Assembly (NCBI RefSeq): GCF_036195045.1
Contig: NZ_CP108100.1
Span: 1,612,001-1,676,000 of the forward strand
Source: Streptomyces sp. NBC_00236
Lineage (GTDB): Bacteria; Actinomycetota; Actinomycetes; Streptomycetales; Streptomycetaceae
Length of the DNA: 64,000 bases
Direction: 5' to 3'
In this document: positions 7,741-18,209 of the stretch, piece by piece
Numbering within the stretch: the stretch's first letter is position 1
How the letters are laid out: the number at the start of each line of letters is the position of its first letter
Translations under genes and position numbers: made by a program
The notes under the pieces: model-generated
Told to the model about the DNA's origin: nothing
Database searches by the model: none
The model's input: the letters and a program-made list of their open reading frames with translations, nothing else

Positions 7741-8142
7741 CCGTGCCTCCTCGTGGGAAGTGCGCTCTGGACTCTCATGATCACCCCTCGGGGCCGTCCT
7801 GGCCACCCATTCGGCAAGGTCCGTGCAAGCGGATCGGCACCCCGGGAGGGCGGCGACACGAACGGAATCCAGGATTCCGCTGGGCTGTGGAGCGGACGGA
7901 GCAACCGCGGCGGAGGAACGGCCAGGTCAGGGCCGCACAGGGTCCGGGGCCCCTCATGCGTGCACCCGGCAGCTAGCCGCCGGGTGCCGCGCCGAGGTAC
8001 GAGACGCCCTCACACAGATGATGGATCACGCGTAGGCCGAATGATCCAGTGCGAGTGGATCAGCGGGCCGCGACGGCCGGAATACGGCCGCCGCGCGCGT
8101 GGCGGACGGCCGGGACGGAGCCCGGCACGCGCCCGGACCGGG
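7741..8142. promoter_or_regulatory. Non-coding region upstream of gbn with clustered GATC sites
   Basis: About 400 bases without a believable gene. GATC occurs at 7779, 7832, 8024, 8043 and 8058, more than expected in such GC-rich DNA. The last three form TGGATCA, TGATCCA, TGGATCA in alternating orientation at 8022-8028, 8042-8048 and 8056-8062. A short hairpin (CACCCGGC arms, 7963-7986) is also present. The region must hold the gbn promoter and the 3' end of the ABC-F transcript. Confidence 0.55.
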
Positions 8143-9741
<1,599 letters not shown>

Positions 9742-9836
9742 GGGGGAAAACTCCAGAGCGGTATGGACGGCGGAGGAACGACTAGCGATTCACGACTCGA
9801 CGCCGTTACTCACGCACACGCACAAGGAGAATTGCC

Positions 9837-10139
9837 ATGAGAACCAGTCTACTGGCGGTGTCCAACCACTTTTCCGCCTGCTCCCACCGCAGTTGCCGAA
9901 AGCTCGCCCAGCGCGCCCGACCGGCCCCACCCCACAGGGAAAAACGGGCATTGCGGTGTGAATTATCCGATACTCGGCGCATGGCTGTGCGGCAGCCGCG
10001 AGCGGAGCAGAGGGTGGTGCCATGCAGTTCGACGACGACGCCGATCTGGACACGTCCGAGGTCCAGGACACGCGCGGCAGCCGCATCCCCGGCGGCAGGG
10101 CCACCGTGGGCGGCGGGATCGCGGGGGTCATCGCGCTGA
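9837..10139 (+). CDS. Possible upstream ORF with strong ribosome site
   Basis: AAGGAG at 9824-9829 lies seven bases before an ATG at 9837, a better site than those of many real genes here. The frame (MRTSLLAVSNHFSACSHRSC) runs 100 codons and overlaps the metallopeptidase start out of frame. After about residue 36 the composition looks like out-of-frame sequence. It may be a leader peptide for the downstream gene or chance. No family recognised. Confidence 0.25.
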   Translation: MRTSLLAVSNHFSACSHRSCRKLAQRARPAPPHREKRALRCELSDTRRMAVRQPRAEQRVVPCSSTTTPIWTRPRSRTRAAAASPAAGPPWAAGSRGSSR

Positions 10140-10912
10140 TCCTGGGGCTGCTCTTCGGGGTCGGCCCCGATCAGCTCGGGCTCTCCTCCGGCGACTCGGG
10201 CACGACCGCGACCGCCTCGTCGGCGGCACAGGTCCAGCAGGACTGCCGGACCGGCCGGGACGCCAACACCAAGGACGACTGCCGGACGGTCGCGGTGGTC
10301 AACAGCGTGCAGGACTACTGGGGCCAGGAGTTCCAGCGGCGCGACGCCACGTACGGCAGCGCCCGCACGGTCCTGTTCACCGACCGGGTCAGCACGGCCT
10401 GCGGGTCGGCGACCTCGGCCGTGGGGCCGTTCTACTGCCCCGGTGACCGGCAGGTCTATCTGGACCTGGGCTTCTTCGACGAGCTGCGGACCAAGTTCGG
10501 GTCGAGCGGCGGACCGTTCGCCGAGGCCTACGTCGTCGCGCACGAGTACGGACACCACGTGCAGAACCAGATGGGGACGCTGGCCCGCTCGCAGGACGGA
10601 CGGACCGGCGAGAACAGCAACGCGGTGAAGGTGGAACTCCAGGCGGACTGCTACGCCGGGGTCTGGGCGAACCACGCGACGACCACGCCGGACGAGTCGA
10701 CCGGCCGCCCCCTCATCACCGAACTCACCCGGGCGGACATCCGGGACGGGCTCGACGCGGCCGCGTCGGTCGGGGACGACCGGATCCAGGAGAAGTTCCA
10801 GGGCCGGGTCACCCCCGAGTCCTGGACGCACGGCTCGGCCGCGCAGCGCCAGCAGTGGTTCACCACCGGCTTCACCAGCGGCGACATGGCCGCCTGCGAC
10901 ACCTTCCGCTGA
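10022..10912 (+). CDS. Neutral zinc metallopeptidase (YpfJ/KPN_02809 family)
   Basis: 296 residues. A short acidic N-terminus is followed by one membrane segment (TVGGGIAGVIALILGLLFGV, about 31-50), so the catalytic part is outside the cytoplasm. The zinc site is HEYGHHVQNQMG (HExxH, about residues 178-182), with ADCYAGVWANHA further on, as in the family. Four or more cysteines (QQDCRTGRD, DDCRTV, STACGSA, FYCPGD) suggest disulfides outside the membrane. Length fits the family of about 290 residues. The natural substrate is not known. A weak hairpin follows the stop codon. Confidence 0.9.
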   Translation: MQFDDDADLDTSEVQDTRGSRIPGGRATVGGGIAGVIALILGLLFGVGPDQLGLSSGDSGTTATASSAAQVQQDCRTGRDANTKDDCRTVAVVNSVQDYWGQEFQRRDATYGSARTVLFTDRVSTACGSATSAVGPFYCPGDRQVYLDLGFFDELRTKFGSSGGPFAEAYVVAHEYGHHVQNQMGTLARSQDGRTGENSNAVKVELQADCYAGVWANHATTTPDESTGRPLITELTRADIRDGLDAAASVGDDRIQEKFQGRVTPESWTHGSAAQRQQWFTTGFTSGDMAACDTFR

Positions 10913-10947
10913 CCTGCGCGAACGACGAGGAGCGGCGCTGCGCAGGT
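10912..10947 (+). terminator. Weak hairpin after metallopeptidase gene
   Basis: ACCTGCGC and GCGCAGGT form an 8-bp stem with a 20-base loop immediately after the stop. Long loop and no U-tract make this only a possible terminator. Confidence 0.35.
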
Positions 10948-11034
10948 CGTTGTCAGTGCCCGGTGCAAGACTGAGACGCAGATCACAGCCGGGGCGTGCG
11001 GGGCCCGGTTCGGCGCGAGAAGGGAATGAGCACG

Positions 11035-11448
11035 ATGGCAGACGCGACGACAGGCGTACCGACGGTCTATCCGACGCTTCTGTACGACGACGCGAAGGCC
11101 GCGATCAGGACGCTGACCCAGGGGCTCGGCTTCACCGAGGAAGCGGTGTACGAGGGCGAGGACGGCACGGTGATGCACGCGGAGCTGTCCTGCGGCAACG
11201 GCAGGGTGATGCTGGGCTCCAACGGTCGCGAGGGCGTCTTCGCCAAGGCGATGCAGGGGGCCGGACCGGCCGGTGTCTATGTGGTGGTCGACGAGGTGGA
11301 CGCCCACCACGCACGGGCCGTGGAGTACGGGGTGGAGATCCTCATGCCGCCCACCGACCAGGACTACGGCTCCCGGGACTACATGGCGCGGGACGCGGAG
11401 GGCAATGTGTGGAGCTTCGGGACGTACGCCCCGGGATCGGCGGGCTGA
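11035..11448 (+). CDS. VOC family protein (glyoxalase/PhnB-like)
   Basis: 137 residues from the ATG at 11035, ten bases after GAGAAGGG; the ATG at 11026 is too close to that site and the frame is open upstream. The beta-alpha-beta-beta-beta halves of the vicinal oxygen chelate fold are visible: TVYPTLLYDDAKAAIRTLTQ and YVVVDEVDAHHARAVEYGVE, ending RDAEGNVWSFGTYAPG. PhnB-like members of this kind often lack a known reaction. It is a single-gene unit; an intergenic repeat (11518-11578) lies downstream. Confidence 0.85.
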   Translation: MADATTGVPTVYPTLLYDDAKAAIRTLTQGLGFTEEAVYEGEDGTVMHAELSCGNGRVMLGSNGREGVFAKAMQGAGPAGVYVVVDEVDAHHARAVEYGVEILMPPTDQDYGSRDYMARDAEGNVWSFGTYAPGSAG

Positions 11449-11517
11449 GGGGGTCGGGCGCCTGCGGCGGGGCCGAGAGTGCCCCCGCTGCCGCGAAGGT
11501 GCGGCGGCGGGGAAGGC

Positions 11518-11578
11518 CAAGCCCCTCCGGCGGTTGAGGAGCGGGGGTTCGGGGGCGAAGCCCCCGGGTTCAGGCGCC
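11518..11578 (-). repeat. Streptomyces-type GC-rich intergenic repeat, copy A
   Basis: Read on the minus strand, this contains a hairpin of CCGGGGGCTTCGCCCCC type followed by CCCGCTCCTCAACCGCCGG and AGGGGCTTGG. It is the same element as copies B (23433-23521) and C (26920-27013), at the 3' side of two convergent genes. It slightly overlaps the end of the gene that stops at 11570. Confidence 0.75.
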
Positions 11579-12955
11579 GCCCGTGTGCACCTGGAACGCC
11601 GCCTTGCGGACCGCTTTGGCGAGCGCGGGGTCGGGGTGCGCGGCGGCGAGGGCGACCAGGACCTGGACGGTACGCGGGTGGCCCACGGCCCGTACCTCGT
11701 CCAGCAGCGCCGGGACGGTGCCCTGCACGGCCGAGTCGAGGTGGCGGACCAGCAGTCCCGTCTCACCGTGGTCGGCGACGGCCGCCGCGGTGTCGACCCA
11801 GAGCCAGGTGGCCTCCTCGCGGCTGAGGACCTCCTGGGCGTCCTCGGGGTCGGTTCCGTCGTACTCCGCGAGCCAGAGCAGCGCGTACGGGCGCAGTGAC
11901 GGGTCGGCGACGACGGCGCGCACCTCGGGCTCGGCCGGTGCGCCGACGACTCTGAGGGCCTCGAAGGCGAGCCCGCGCAGCAGCGCGTCCTCACCGCGGG
12001 CCACGCCGAGCAGTTCGGCGACGGCACTGCCGACGGGGCGGGCGGCCAGCCAGGCCCGGTATTCGGCGCGGGCCGGCCCGGGTGTGAGGCGGGCGCAGCC
12101 GAGCAGCATGTCGGCGGCGGACTGCTCGATGTTCCCGGCCGGGCTCTGGGCGGCGACGCAGATCTGTTCCAGCTTGACCCAGACCGCCCAGTTGCCGAGC
12201 GGGGTCAGGGTGGCGGTCCCGGCGCCGAGGGTGAGCGCGCCGACCGCGGCCAGCCCTTCCAGGGCCCAGTCGAGCAGGAGCGCGACCAGTGCGGCGGGGT
12301 GGGCGGTGGGCGCCGGTTCGGCGGGGGCGGGCAGCGGCTGCGGCCCGTACGGCACCTCGCAGCGCTCCTCGTGCAGTTCCGCCACACGCTGGCCGAGCAG
12401 GTCCAGGAGGGCGGGCACGGTGACGGGGCCGGCCGAGAGCTGAAGGAGCGAGAGCACCTGGGGCACGGCCTCGACGGCCTCGGCGACCGCGGTGGACTCG
12501 ATGTCCTGGGGTGCGGGGTGGACGAGCGACCATGCGTCGAACAGCGCCACCCAGCCACGGAGCACGGCGGAGTCGTCGCGGTCCCAGGCACGCAGCCGCC
12601 AGCCGGGCCGGGCCCTCTCGCCGTGCAGTTCCACGAGGCCGGCGAGCCGGGCCCGGTCCCAGCCGGAGCGCACCTGGGCCGGGGACAACGCCAGCGCCGC
12701 CGCGGCCCGTTCCAGGGCCTGGGCGGCCAGGGGTGGCGTGCCGGGGCTCGCGCCGCCGGCCGCCCAGCGGGCGATCCGTACGGCGTCGGCGAGAGCGGCC
12801 CTGGCCTGACGGGCCAGTTCCGCCCGGGGCGGGGTGCCCTCGGGCGGGCGGGGCGCCGGCCTGGTGCGCCGGGTGCTCACGGCCTTGCGAGCGGTGGCGA
12901 GGGGTCGCGGGCGGACAAGTCGCAGCCTGGAGTCGCGCGGGGTACGGGACGTCAC
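11570..12955 (-). CDS. Hypothetical protein, helical-repeat-like
   Basis: 461 residues from a GTG (VTSRTPRDSRLRLVRPRPLA); an earlier start at 13030 is possible and neither has a good ribosome site. No family recognised. The N-terminal 60 residues are basic and proline-rich. The rest is rich in Ala and Leu with regular helices, for example EDALLRGLAFEALRVVGAPA and LLVRHLDSAVQGTVPALLDE then VLVALAAAHPDPALAKAVRK, which resembles HEAT-type repeats. No signal peptide, membrane segment or cysteine pattern. It stands alone between convergent and same-strand neighbours. Confidence 0.7.
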   Translation of the reverse strand: MTSRTPRDSRLRLVRPRPLATARKAVSTRRTRPAPRPPEGTPPRAELARQARAALADAVRIARWAAGGASPGTPPLAAQALERAAAALALSPAQVRSGWDRARLAGLVELHGERARPGWRLRAWDRDDSAVLRGWVALFDAWSLVHPAPQDIESTAVAEAVEAVPQVLSLLQLSAGPVTVPALLDLLGQRVAELHEERCEVPYGPQPLPAPAEPAPTAHPAALVALLLDWALEGLAAVGALTLGAGTATLTPLGNWAVWVKLEQICVAAQSPAGNIEQSAADMLLGCARLTPGPARAEYRAWLAARPVGSAVAELLGVARGEDALLRGLAFEALRVVGAPAEPEVRAVVADPSLRPYALLWLAEYDGTDPEDAQEVLSREEATWLWVDTAAAVADHGETGLLVRHLDSAVQGTVPALLDEVRAVGHPRTVQVLVALAAAHPDPALAKAVRKAAFQVHTGGA

Positions 12956-13065
12956 GGGGAGCAGTCTTGCCTCTGACGGCCCGAAAGCCCAAACGGAACC
13001 CGGATCACCGGTGTCGGGGCGGTGCCGCACCGGCCGGGACCAATCGGCCGAAGCGGCACATCAGC

Positions 13066-14196
13066 TCACATCAGGGGCGTGAGGAAGCGCCGCAGCGTCT
13101 CTTCGTAGTGGGCCGGGCCGGCGTTCCACATCGCCGCATGCGGAGCCTGGGGCACGGCGTGCAGGGAGATCAGGTCGGGGCGGCGGGCGGCGAGCTCCCT
13201 GGACGGCTGCCAGGGGGCCAGGGTGTCGTCGGGCCCGTGGAAGATCAGCGTCGGCACGTGCAGGGTCGCGGGCAGCGAGGTGTCCAGGAGCCGGGCCCCG
13301 TGCAGTCCGGTCTTCCCCTGGGCGGCGCGGACGGCGAGGGGGAGCAGGGCGGAGGGGACGCCGTGGGCGGCGGCCAGGGCGCGCAGCGTGGCCTGCCAGT
13401 CCAGCACCGGCGAATCGAGGACGAGTCCACAGATCCGGTCGCGCAGCGCGGAGTTCACGCAGGCGTGCAGGGCCATCGAGGCGCCGGTCGACCAGCCGTG
13501 CAGGACGACCTTCTCGGCGCCGTAGCGCACGGCGAAGCGGATGGCCGCGTCCAGGTCCCGCCACTCGGACTCACCGAGATGGGCGAGCCCGTCCGGGGAG
13601 CGGGGAGCTCCGGGGTCGCCGCGGTAGGCGAGGTCGAGCACCGGCAGCTGCTGCCCGTGCAGGAAGGCCGTCACGTTCAGCGGGTGTTCCCGGGTGGTGC
13701 CGAGGCCGTGTGCGGTGATCACCCAGGTGTCGCGAGGCCCCGGTACGAACCAGGCGGGCAGGCCGCCGAGTTCCCCGGGGATCTCCACCTCGCGGAATTC
13801 GAGGCCGAGGGCGGTGGCGGGGTCGCCGCTGTGGAGTTCAGGCGTGATGCGGACCTTGGCGCCGGGGCGCAGGGTGCCGTGGTTCACGCGCTCCAGCCGG
13901 CGCACGACGGTGTCGGCCGCCTGGTGGGCCTGGTCGATCACCGGGCCCACGACGGCGTGCACGTCGTCGCCCACCAGCCCGTAGGTGCCCGGCCTGAGTG
14001 AGCTGAAGGACCGGGTGAGGGTGACCTGCCCGGCCGCCGTCGCATGCACGGTCAGCCGGCGGTCGGCGGGGAGGGGGCGTCCGGACGGTGCCTTGAGGGC
14101 GACGTCGCCGGCGTACCGGCCGGCGGCGACCGCCGCCGCCGCGCCGACGCCGAGGATCGTGGTGACGGCTGCTGCCGTTGCTGTAGCGGGGCGCAC
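13066..14196 (-). CDS. Alpha/beta hydrolase with N-terminal membrane anchor
   Basis: About 376 residues from a GTG at 14196 (a GTG at 14226 is also possible). The N-terminus (ATAAAVTTILGVGAAAAVAAG) is a signal anchor. The hydrolase fold has the nucleophile elbow HGWSTGASMALH, an Asp after the next strand (LVLDSPVLDW), the acid in LIFHGPDDTLAPW, and a late histidine in PQAPHAAMWN. An Arg/Asp-rich lid-like region precedes the core. Probably an extracytoplasmic esterase or lipase-like enzyme; substrate unknown. It follows the aldolase on the same strand but a strong hairpin separates them. Confidence 0.8.
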   Translation of the reverse strand: MRPATATAAAVTTILGVGAAAAVAAGRYAGDVALKAPSGRPLPADRRLTVHATAAGQVTLTRSFSSLRPGTYGLVGDDVHAVVGPVIDQAHQAADTVVRRLERVNHGTLRPGAKVRITPELHSGDPATALGLEFREVEIPGELGGLPAWFVPGPRDTWVITAHGLGTTREHPLNVTAFLHGQQLPVLDLAYRGDPGAPRSPDGLAHLGESEWRDLDAAIRFAVRYGAEKVVLHGWSTGASMALHACVNSALRDRICGLVLDSPVLDWQATLRALAAAHGVPSALLPLAVRAAQGKTGLHGARLLDTSLPATLHVPTLIFHGPDDTLAPWQPSRELAARRPDLISLHAVPQAPHAAMWNAGPAHYEETLRRFLTPLM

Positions 14197-14268
14197 GGCT
14201 TCAGTGTCACGGGCTTCACCGCGCACGGCCAGCGGGCGGGGCCGTCCGGTGGCCGGCCGGGTCCCCCA

Positions 14269-14329
14269 GGTCCTGTCGTCGAACTCCCGCCTGCCTTTCG
14301 GGCGACGGCGGGAGTTCGACGACAGGACC
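14269..14329. terminator. Long perfect inverted repeat, likely terminator of the aldolase gene
   Basis: Two perfect 23-base arms (14269-14291 and 14307-14329, core GTCGTCGAACTCCCGCC) with a 15-base loop. It starts exactly at the aldolase stop codon. The stem is unusually long and no U-tract follows. Confidence 0.6.
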
Positions 14330-14997
14330 TACCGGTTTCCGTGCGGCTGCCCGTACCCCTTCAGCGCTTCCCCGACGTCGCTCAGCTGCTCCGGCGTGAG
14401 CAGGGCCGGAGTGCGGCCGGGCACCGAGCTCGCGGTGAGCCAGAGGCGGCACAGCCATTCGAGCTGGGCGGTGCGGTCGTACGCCTCGTCGAGGGAGGCA
14501 CCGTAGGTGACCGTTCCGTGATTGCCCAGCAGGCAGCCGGTGCGGTCGCGCAGGGCCGTGAGCATGTTCTCGGCCAGTTCGTCCGTGCCGTAGCGGGCAT
14601 AGGCGGCGACCCGGACGGGGCCGCCCAGCATCGCCGCGGCGTAGTGCACCGACGGCACCTCGGCGACCAGCGTGGAGACGGCCGTTGCGTGCACCGCGTG
14701 GGTGTGCACCACGGCGGCCGCGTCGGTGTTCCGGTACACCGCGAGATGGAGCGGAAGCTCGCTGGTGGGGGCCATGGTGCCGAGGACCTGGTTGCCCTCC
14801 GGATCGACGCCGGTCAGGTCCTCGGGGCGGAGCCGGTCGTACGGCACTCCGCTCGGGGTGACCAGTACGGTTTCGCCGACCCGTGCCGACACGTTGCCCG
14901 AGGTGCCCACGACCAGTCCCTCGGAGGCCGTCCGGCGGGCGGTGGCGACGACCGCGTCCCAGGCCCGTTCGATCGAATCCCGCCACTCACCGCTCAT
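14329..14997 (-). CDS. Class II aldolase/adducin family protein
   Basis: 222 residues. The fold signature is clear: TSGNVSARVGETVLVTPSGV (about 32-51), the catalytic-region ELPLHLAVYRN, zinc ligands HTHAVHATAVSTL (about 98-110), and LLGNHGTVTYG near 155 with a third His. Relatives include L-fuculose-phosphate aldolase and methylthioribulose-phosphate dehydratase; the substrate cannot be chosen from this sequence. Start is the ATG at 14997; AGGATC lies just upstream. Divergent from the phosphate transporter gene with 236 bases between. Confidence 0.85.
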   Translation of the reverse strand: MSGEWRDSIERAWDAVVATARRTASEGLVVGTSGNVSARVGETVLVTPSGVPYDRLRPEDLTGVDPEGNQVLGTMAPTSELPLHLAVYRNTDAAAVVHTHAVHATAVSTLVAEVPSVHYAAAMLGGPVRVAAYARYGTDELAENMLTALRDRTGCLLGNHGTVTYGASLDEAYDRTAQLEWLCRLWLTASSVPGRTPALLTPEQLSDVGEALKGYGQPHGNR

Positions 14998-15164
14998 ACG
15001 AAGATCCTTTCAACGGATGAGCGGCCCTCTGCCACCCCTCCCGCGACAGCCTCCCCGGGCGCCGGATTCCGGGCCCACACCGGCCCGTACCGGAATCCCG
15101 CCGTCTTCCGGCGGACGAAAAGAGCGACGGCACTCCGGTTGGGGTCACCGCAACGCCCTGCCCA

Positions 15165-15186
15165 GTTCATCTTCCGTTCACTCAGA
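15165..15186 (+). promoter_or_regulatory. Putative PHO box upstream of pit
   Basis: Two adjacent 11-base direct repeat units, GTTCATCTTCC and GTTCACTCAGA, fit the Streptomyces PhoP-binding unit (GTTCA at the start of each unit, 11-base period). A weaker third unit (TTGCCTACGGT) follows. It lies about 50 bases before the start of a phosphate transporter gene, where PhoP control is expected from work on S. coelicolor pit genes. Confidence 0.65.
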
Positions 15187-15233
15187 TTGCCTACGGTCCA
15201 CGTGCCACTGACGTCGAACGATTGCCTGGGTAA

Positions 15234-16496
<1,263 letters not shown>

Positions 16497-16520
16497 GAGC
16501 CCCGGTAAGGACAGATCCCC

Positions 16521-16766
16521 ATGAACATCGACTGGGCAGCCCTCGGCACCGTCTTCGGCGTCTCCCTCGTCGCCACCGTCGCGCTGGTGGGCCTCTTCAC
16601 CCTCGGCATCGTCGGCCTCTCCAAGCAGCCCGAACCGGCCGCACAGGGCGGCTCGACGGGCGGCCCTGCGGGCGGTTCGCTCATGCTGGTCCGCGCCGGC
16701 GCGTACGTCTGCTTCGGCCTGTGCGCCGCGGCCGTGGCCTACGGCATCTACCTGATCGTCGCCTGA
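16521..16766 (+). CDS. Small two-segment membrane protein downstream of pit
   Basis: 81 residues with two membrane segments (TVFGVSLVATVALVGLFTLG and GAYVCFGLCAAAVAYGIYLI) joined by a Gly/Ser/Pro loop. No known domain recognised. It lies 24 bases after pit and before a strong hairpin, so the two form an operon; the same pairing occurs, as I recall, next to the cobalamin cluster of S. coelicolor. A PiT accessory role is only inference. Confidence 0.8.
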   Translation: MNIDWAALGTVFGVSLVATVALVGLFTLGIVGLSKQPEPAAQGGSTGGPAGGSLMLVRAGAYVCFGLCAAAVAYGIYLIVA

Positions 16767-16796
16767 CCACTGCCTGAGCCCCACCGGTCCCACCCT

Positions 16797-16835
16797 CATC
16801 GGGCCGGACGCACCTGAGGTGCGTCCGGCCCGATG
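16797..16835 (+). terminator. Strong hairpin terminator of the pit operon
   Basis: Perfect 19-base inverted repeat (arms around GGGCCGGACGCACCT) with almost no spacer, 31 bases after the stop codon of the small membrane protein and before the riboswitch. Confidence 0.8.
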
Positions 16836-16869
16836 TGCGTCTCAGCACACTGCACCGTCGCAGGTCAAC

Positions 16870-17075
16870 GGCAAGTTGACGGGCGTTCGCAGAGCGTGGT
16901 GGACTGCCGGAGCCATTACGGCGACAGCAGAGGAAGCCGGTGCGAATCCGGCGCGGTCCCGCCACTGTCACCGGGGAGCAGTCCCCCACCACTGGAAGTC
17001 ACGGTCCACGCAAGCGGACTGGAAGGCCGGGGGAACTGCGGATCCGGAAGCCAGGAGACTCTCGTCGCCGTCACG
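16870..17075 (+). ncRNA. Cobalamin (B12) riboswitch
   Basis: The conserved core is visible: GAGGAAGCCGGTGCGAATCC then GGCGCGGTCCCGCCACTGT, and the B12 box AGCCAGGAGAC at 17049-17059. The element lies about 120 bases before cobD, the first gene of the cobalamin operon, so adenosylcobalamin binding should turn the operon off. Outer boundaries are approximate. Confidence 0.93.
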
Positions 17076-17195
17076 TCGAACCAGGGCGCGGACCCTGAGT
17101 GAGGACATATCGCCATGCCCGGCTGCCGTGCGTCCATTCCTGTGCAACGCAGAACAGGTCCTGAGGTCCTTCGAGGCGCAACGGCCGGCTGAACC

Positions 17196-18209
17196 GTGCG
17201 TGCCGATCGCATCTTCGCGTACGGCGCCACGGCCGGTCTGATCGGCGATCTGCTGCTCGGTGATCCCCGCAGGGGACACCCGGTCGCCGCCTTCGGGCGG
17301 GCCGCGGCAGGCGTCGAACGCCGTCTGTGGCGCGACCACCGCGGGTGGGGCGCCCTGCACACCCTGGTCTGCGCCGGAGGCGCCGCCGGGGGCGCCGCGC
17401 TGGCCTCCCGTGCCCTGCGCCGCCACCCCGCCGCGTCCGTCGCCCTGACCGCCGCCGCCACCTGGTCCGTCATCGGTGGTACGTCGCTGGGGCGCGAGGC
17501 CCGGGCCATCGGTGGCGCGCTCGCCGCCGGGGACATCGAACTGGCCCGGGAGCGGCTGCCGCATCTGTGCGGCCGCGACCCGCAGTCCCTGGACGGGCCG
17601 CAGATCGCCCGCGCCGTCGTGGAGTCCGTCGCCGAGAACACCTCGGACGCCGTGGTCGGCGCCCTGGTGTGGGGCGCGCTGGGCGGGGTGCCCGGACTCG
17701 TCGGGTTCCGGGCCGCCAACACGCTCGACGCGATGGTCGGTCACAAGTCGCCCCGCTACCGGCGTTACGGCTGGGCCTCGGCCCGCCTCGACGACCTCGC
17801 GGGCTGGCCCGGCGCCCGGCTGACGGCCCTGCTCGCCGTGACCGCCGGGGGGCGGCCACGGGGAGCGGTCCGCGCCTGGCGGGCCGACGCCGCCAAGCAC
17901 CCGAGCCCGAACGCGGGCCCGGTGGAAGCCTCGTTCGCCGGTGCGCTCGGCGTACGGCTCGGCGGGACGCTCGCCTACGGCGGCCGGGTCGAGCACCGTC
18001 CCGTGCTCAACGGGGAGACGGGCCGCGCGGTGGAGCCCGCCGACATCGAACGGGCCGTACGGCTGTCGCGCCGGGTGAGCGCGCTGGCCCTCGGCGTGAG
18101 CGTGGCGGCCCGGCTGGGCGCGGGGTTCGCGGCACGAGGCATCGCGGGGGCCCGTACGGCCGGTTCCCGCAGCACGACACCTCGACTCTCAGGACGGAGA
18201 CCGACATGA
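17196..18209 (+). CDS. cobD: Cobalamin biosynthesis protein CobD/CbiB
   Basis: 337 residues, GTG start. CobD/CbiB is the membrane enzyme that attaches the aminopropanol (or its phosphate) side chain to adenosylcobyric acid. Signatures are [21 protein letters not shown] (about 13-33), [20 protein letters not shown] and [20 protein letters not shown]. The protein is shortened in hydrophobicity compared with some homologues but has the normal length. It is the first gene after the riboswitch and overlaps cobQ by ATGA. Confidence 0.92.
   Translation: MRADRIFAYGATAGLIGDLLLGDPRRGHPVAAFGRAAAGVERRLWRDHRGWGALHTLVCAGGAAGGAALASRALRRHPAASVALTAAATWSVIGGTSLGREARAIGGALAAGDIELARERLPHLCGRDPQSLDGPQIARAVVESVAENTSDAVVGALVWGALGGVPGLVGFRAANTLDAMVGHKSPRYRRYGWASARLDDLAGWPGARLTALLAVTAGGRPRGAVRAWRADAAKHPSPNAGPVEASFAGALGVRLGGTLAYGGRVEHRPVLNGETGRAVEPADIERAVRLSRRVSALALGVSVAARLGAGFAARGIAGARTAGSRSTTPRLSGRRPT

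Noticed and set aside
16838..17102. Possible short coding sequences in the leader of cobD
   Set aside because: The stretch is explained by the cobalamin riboswitch core and B12 box.
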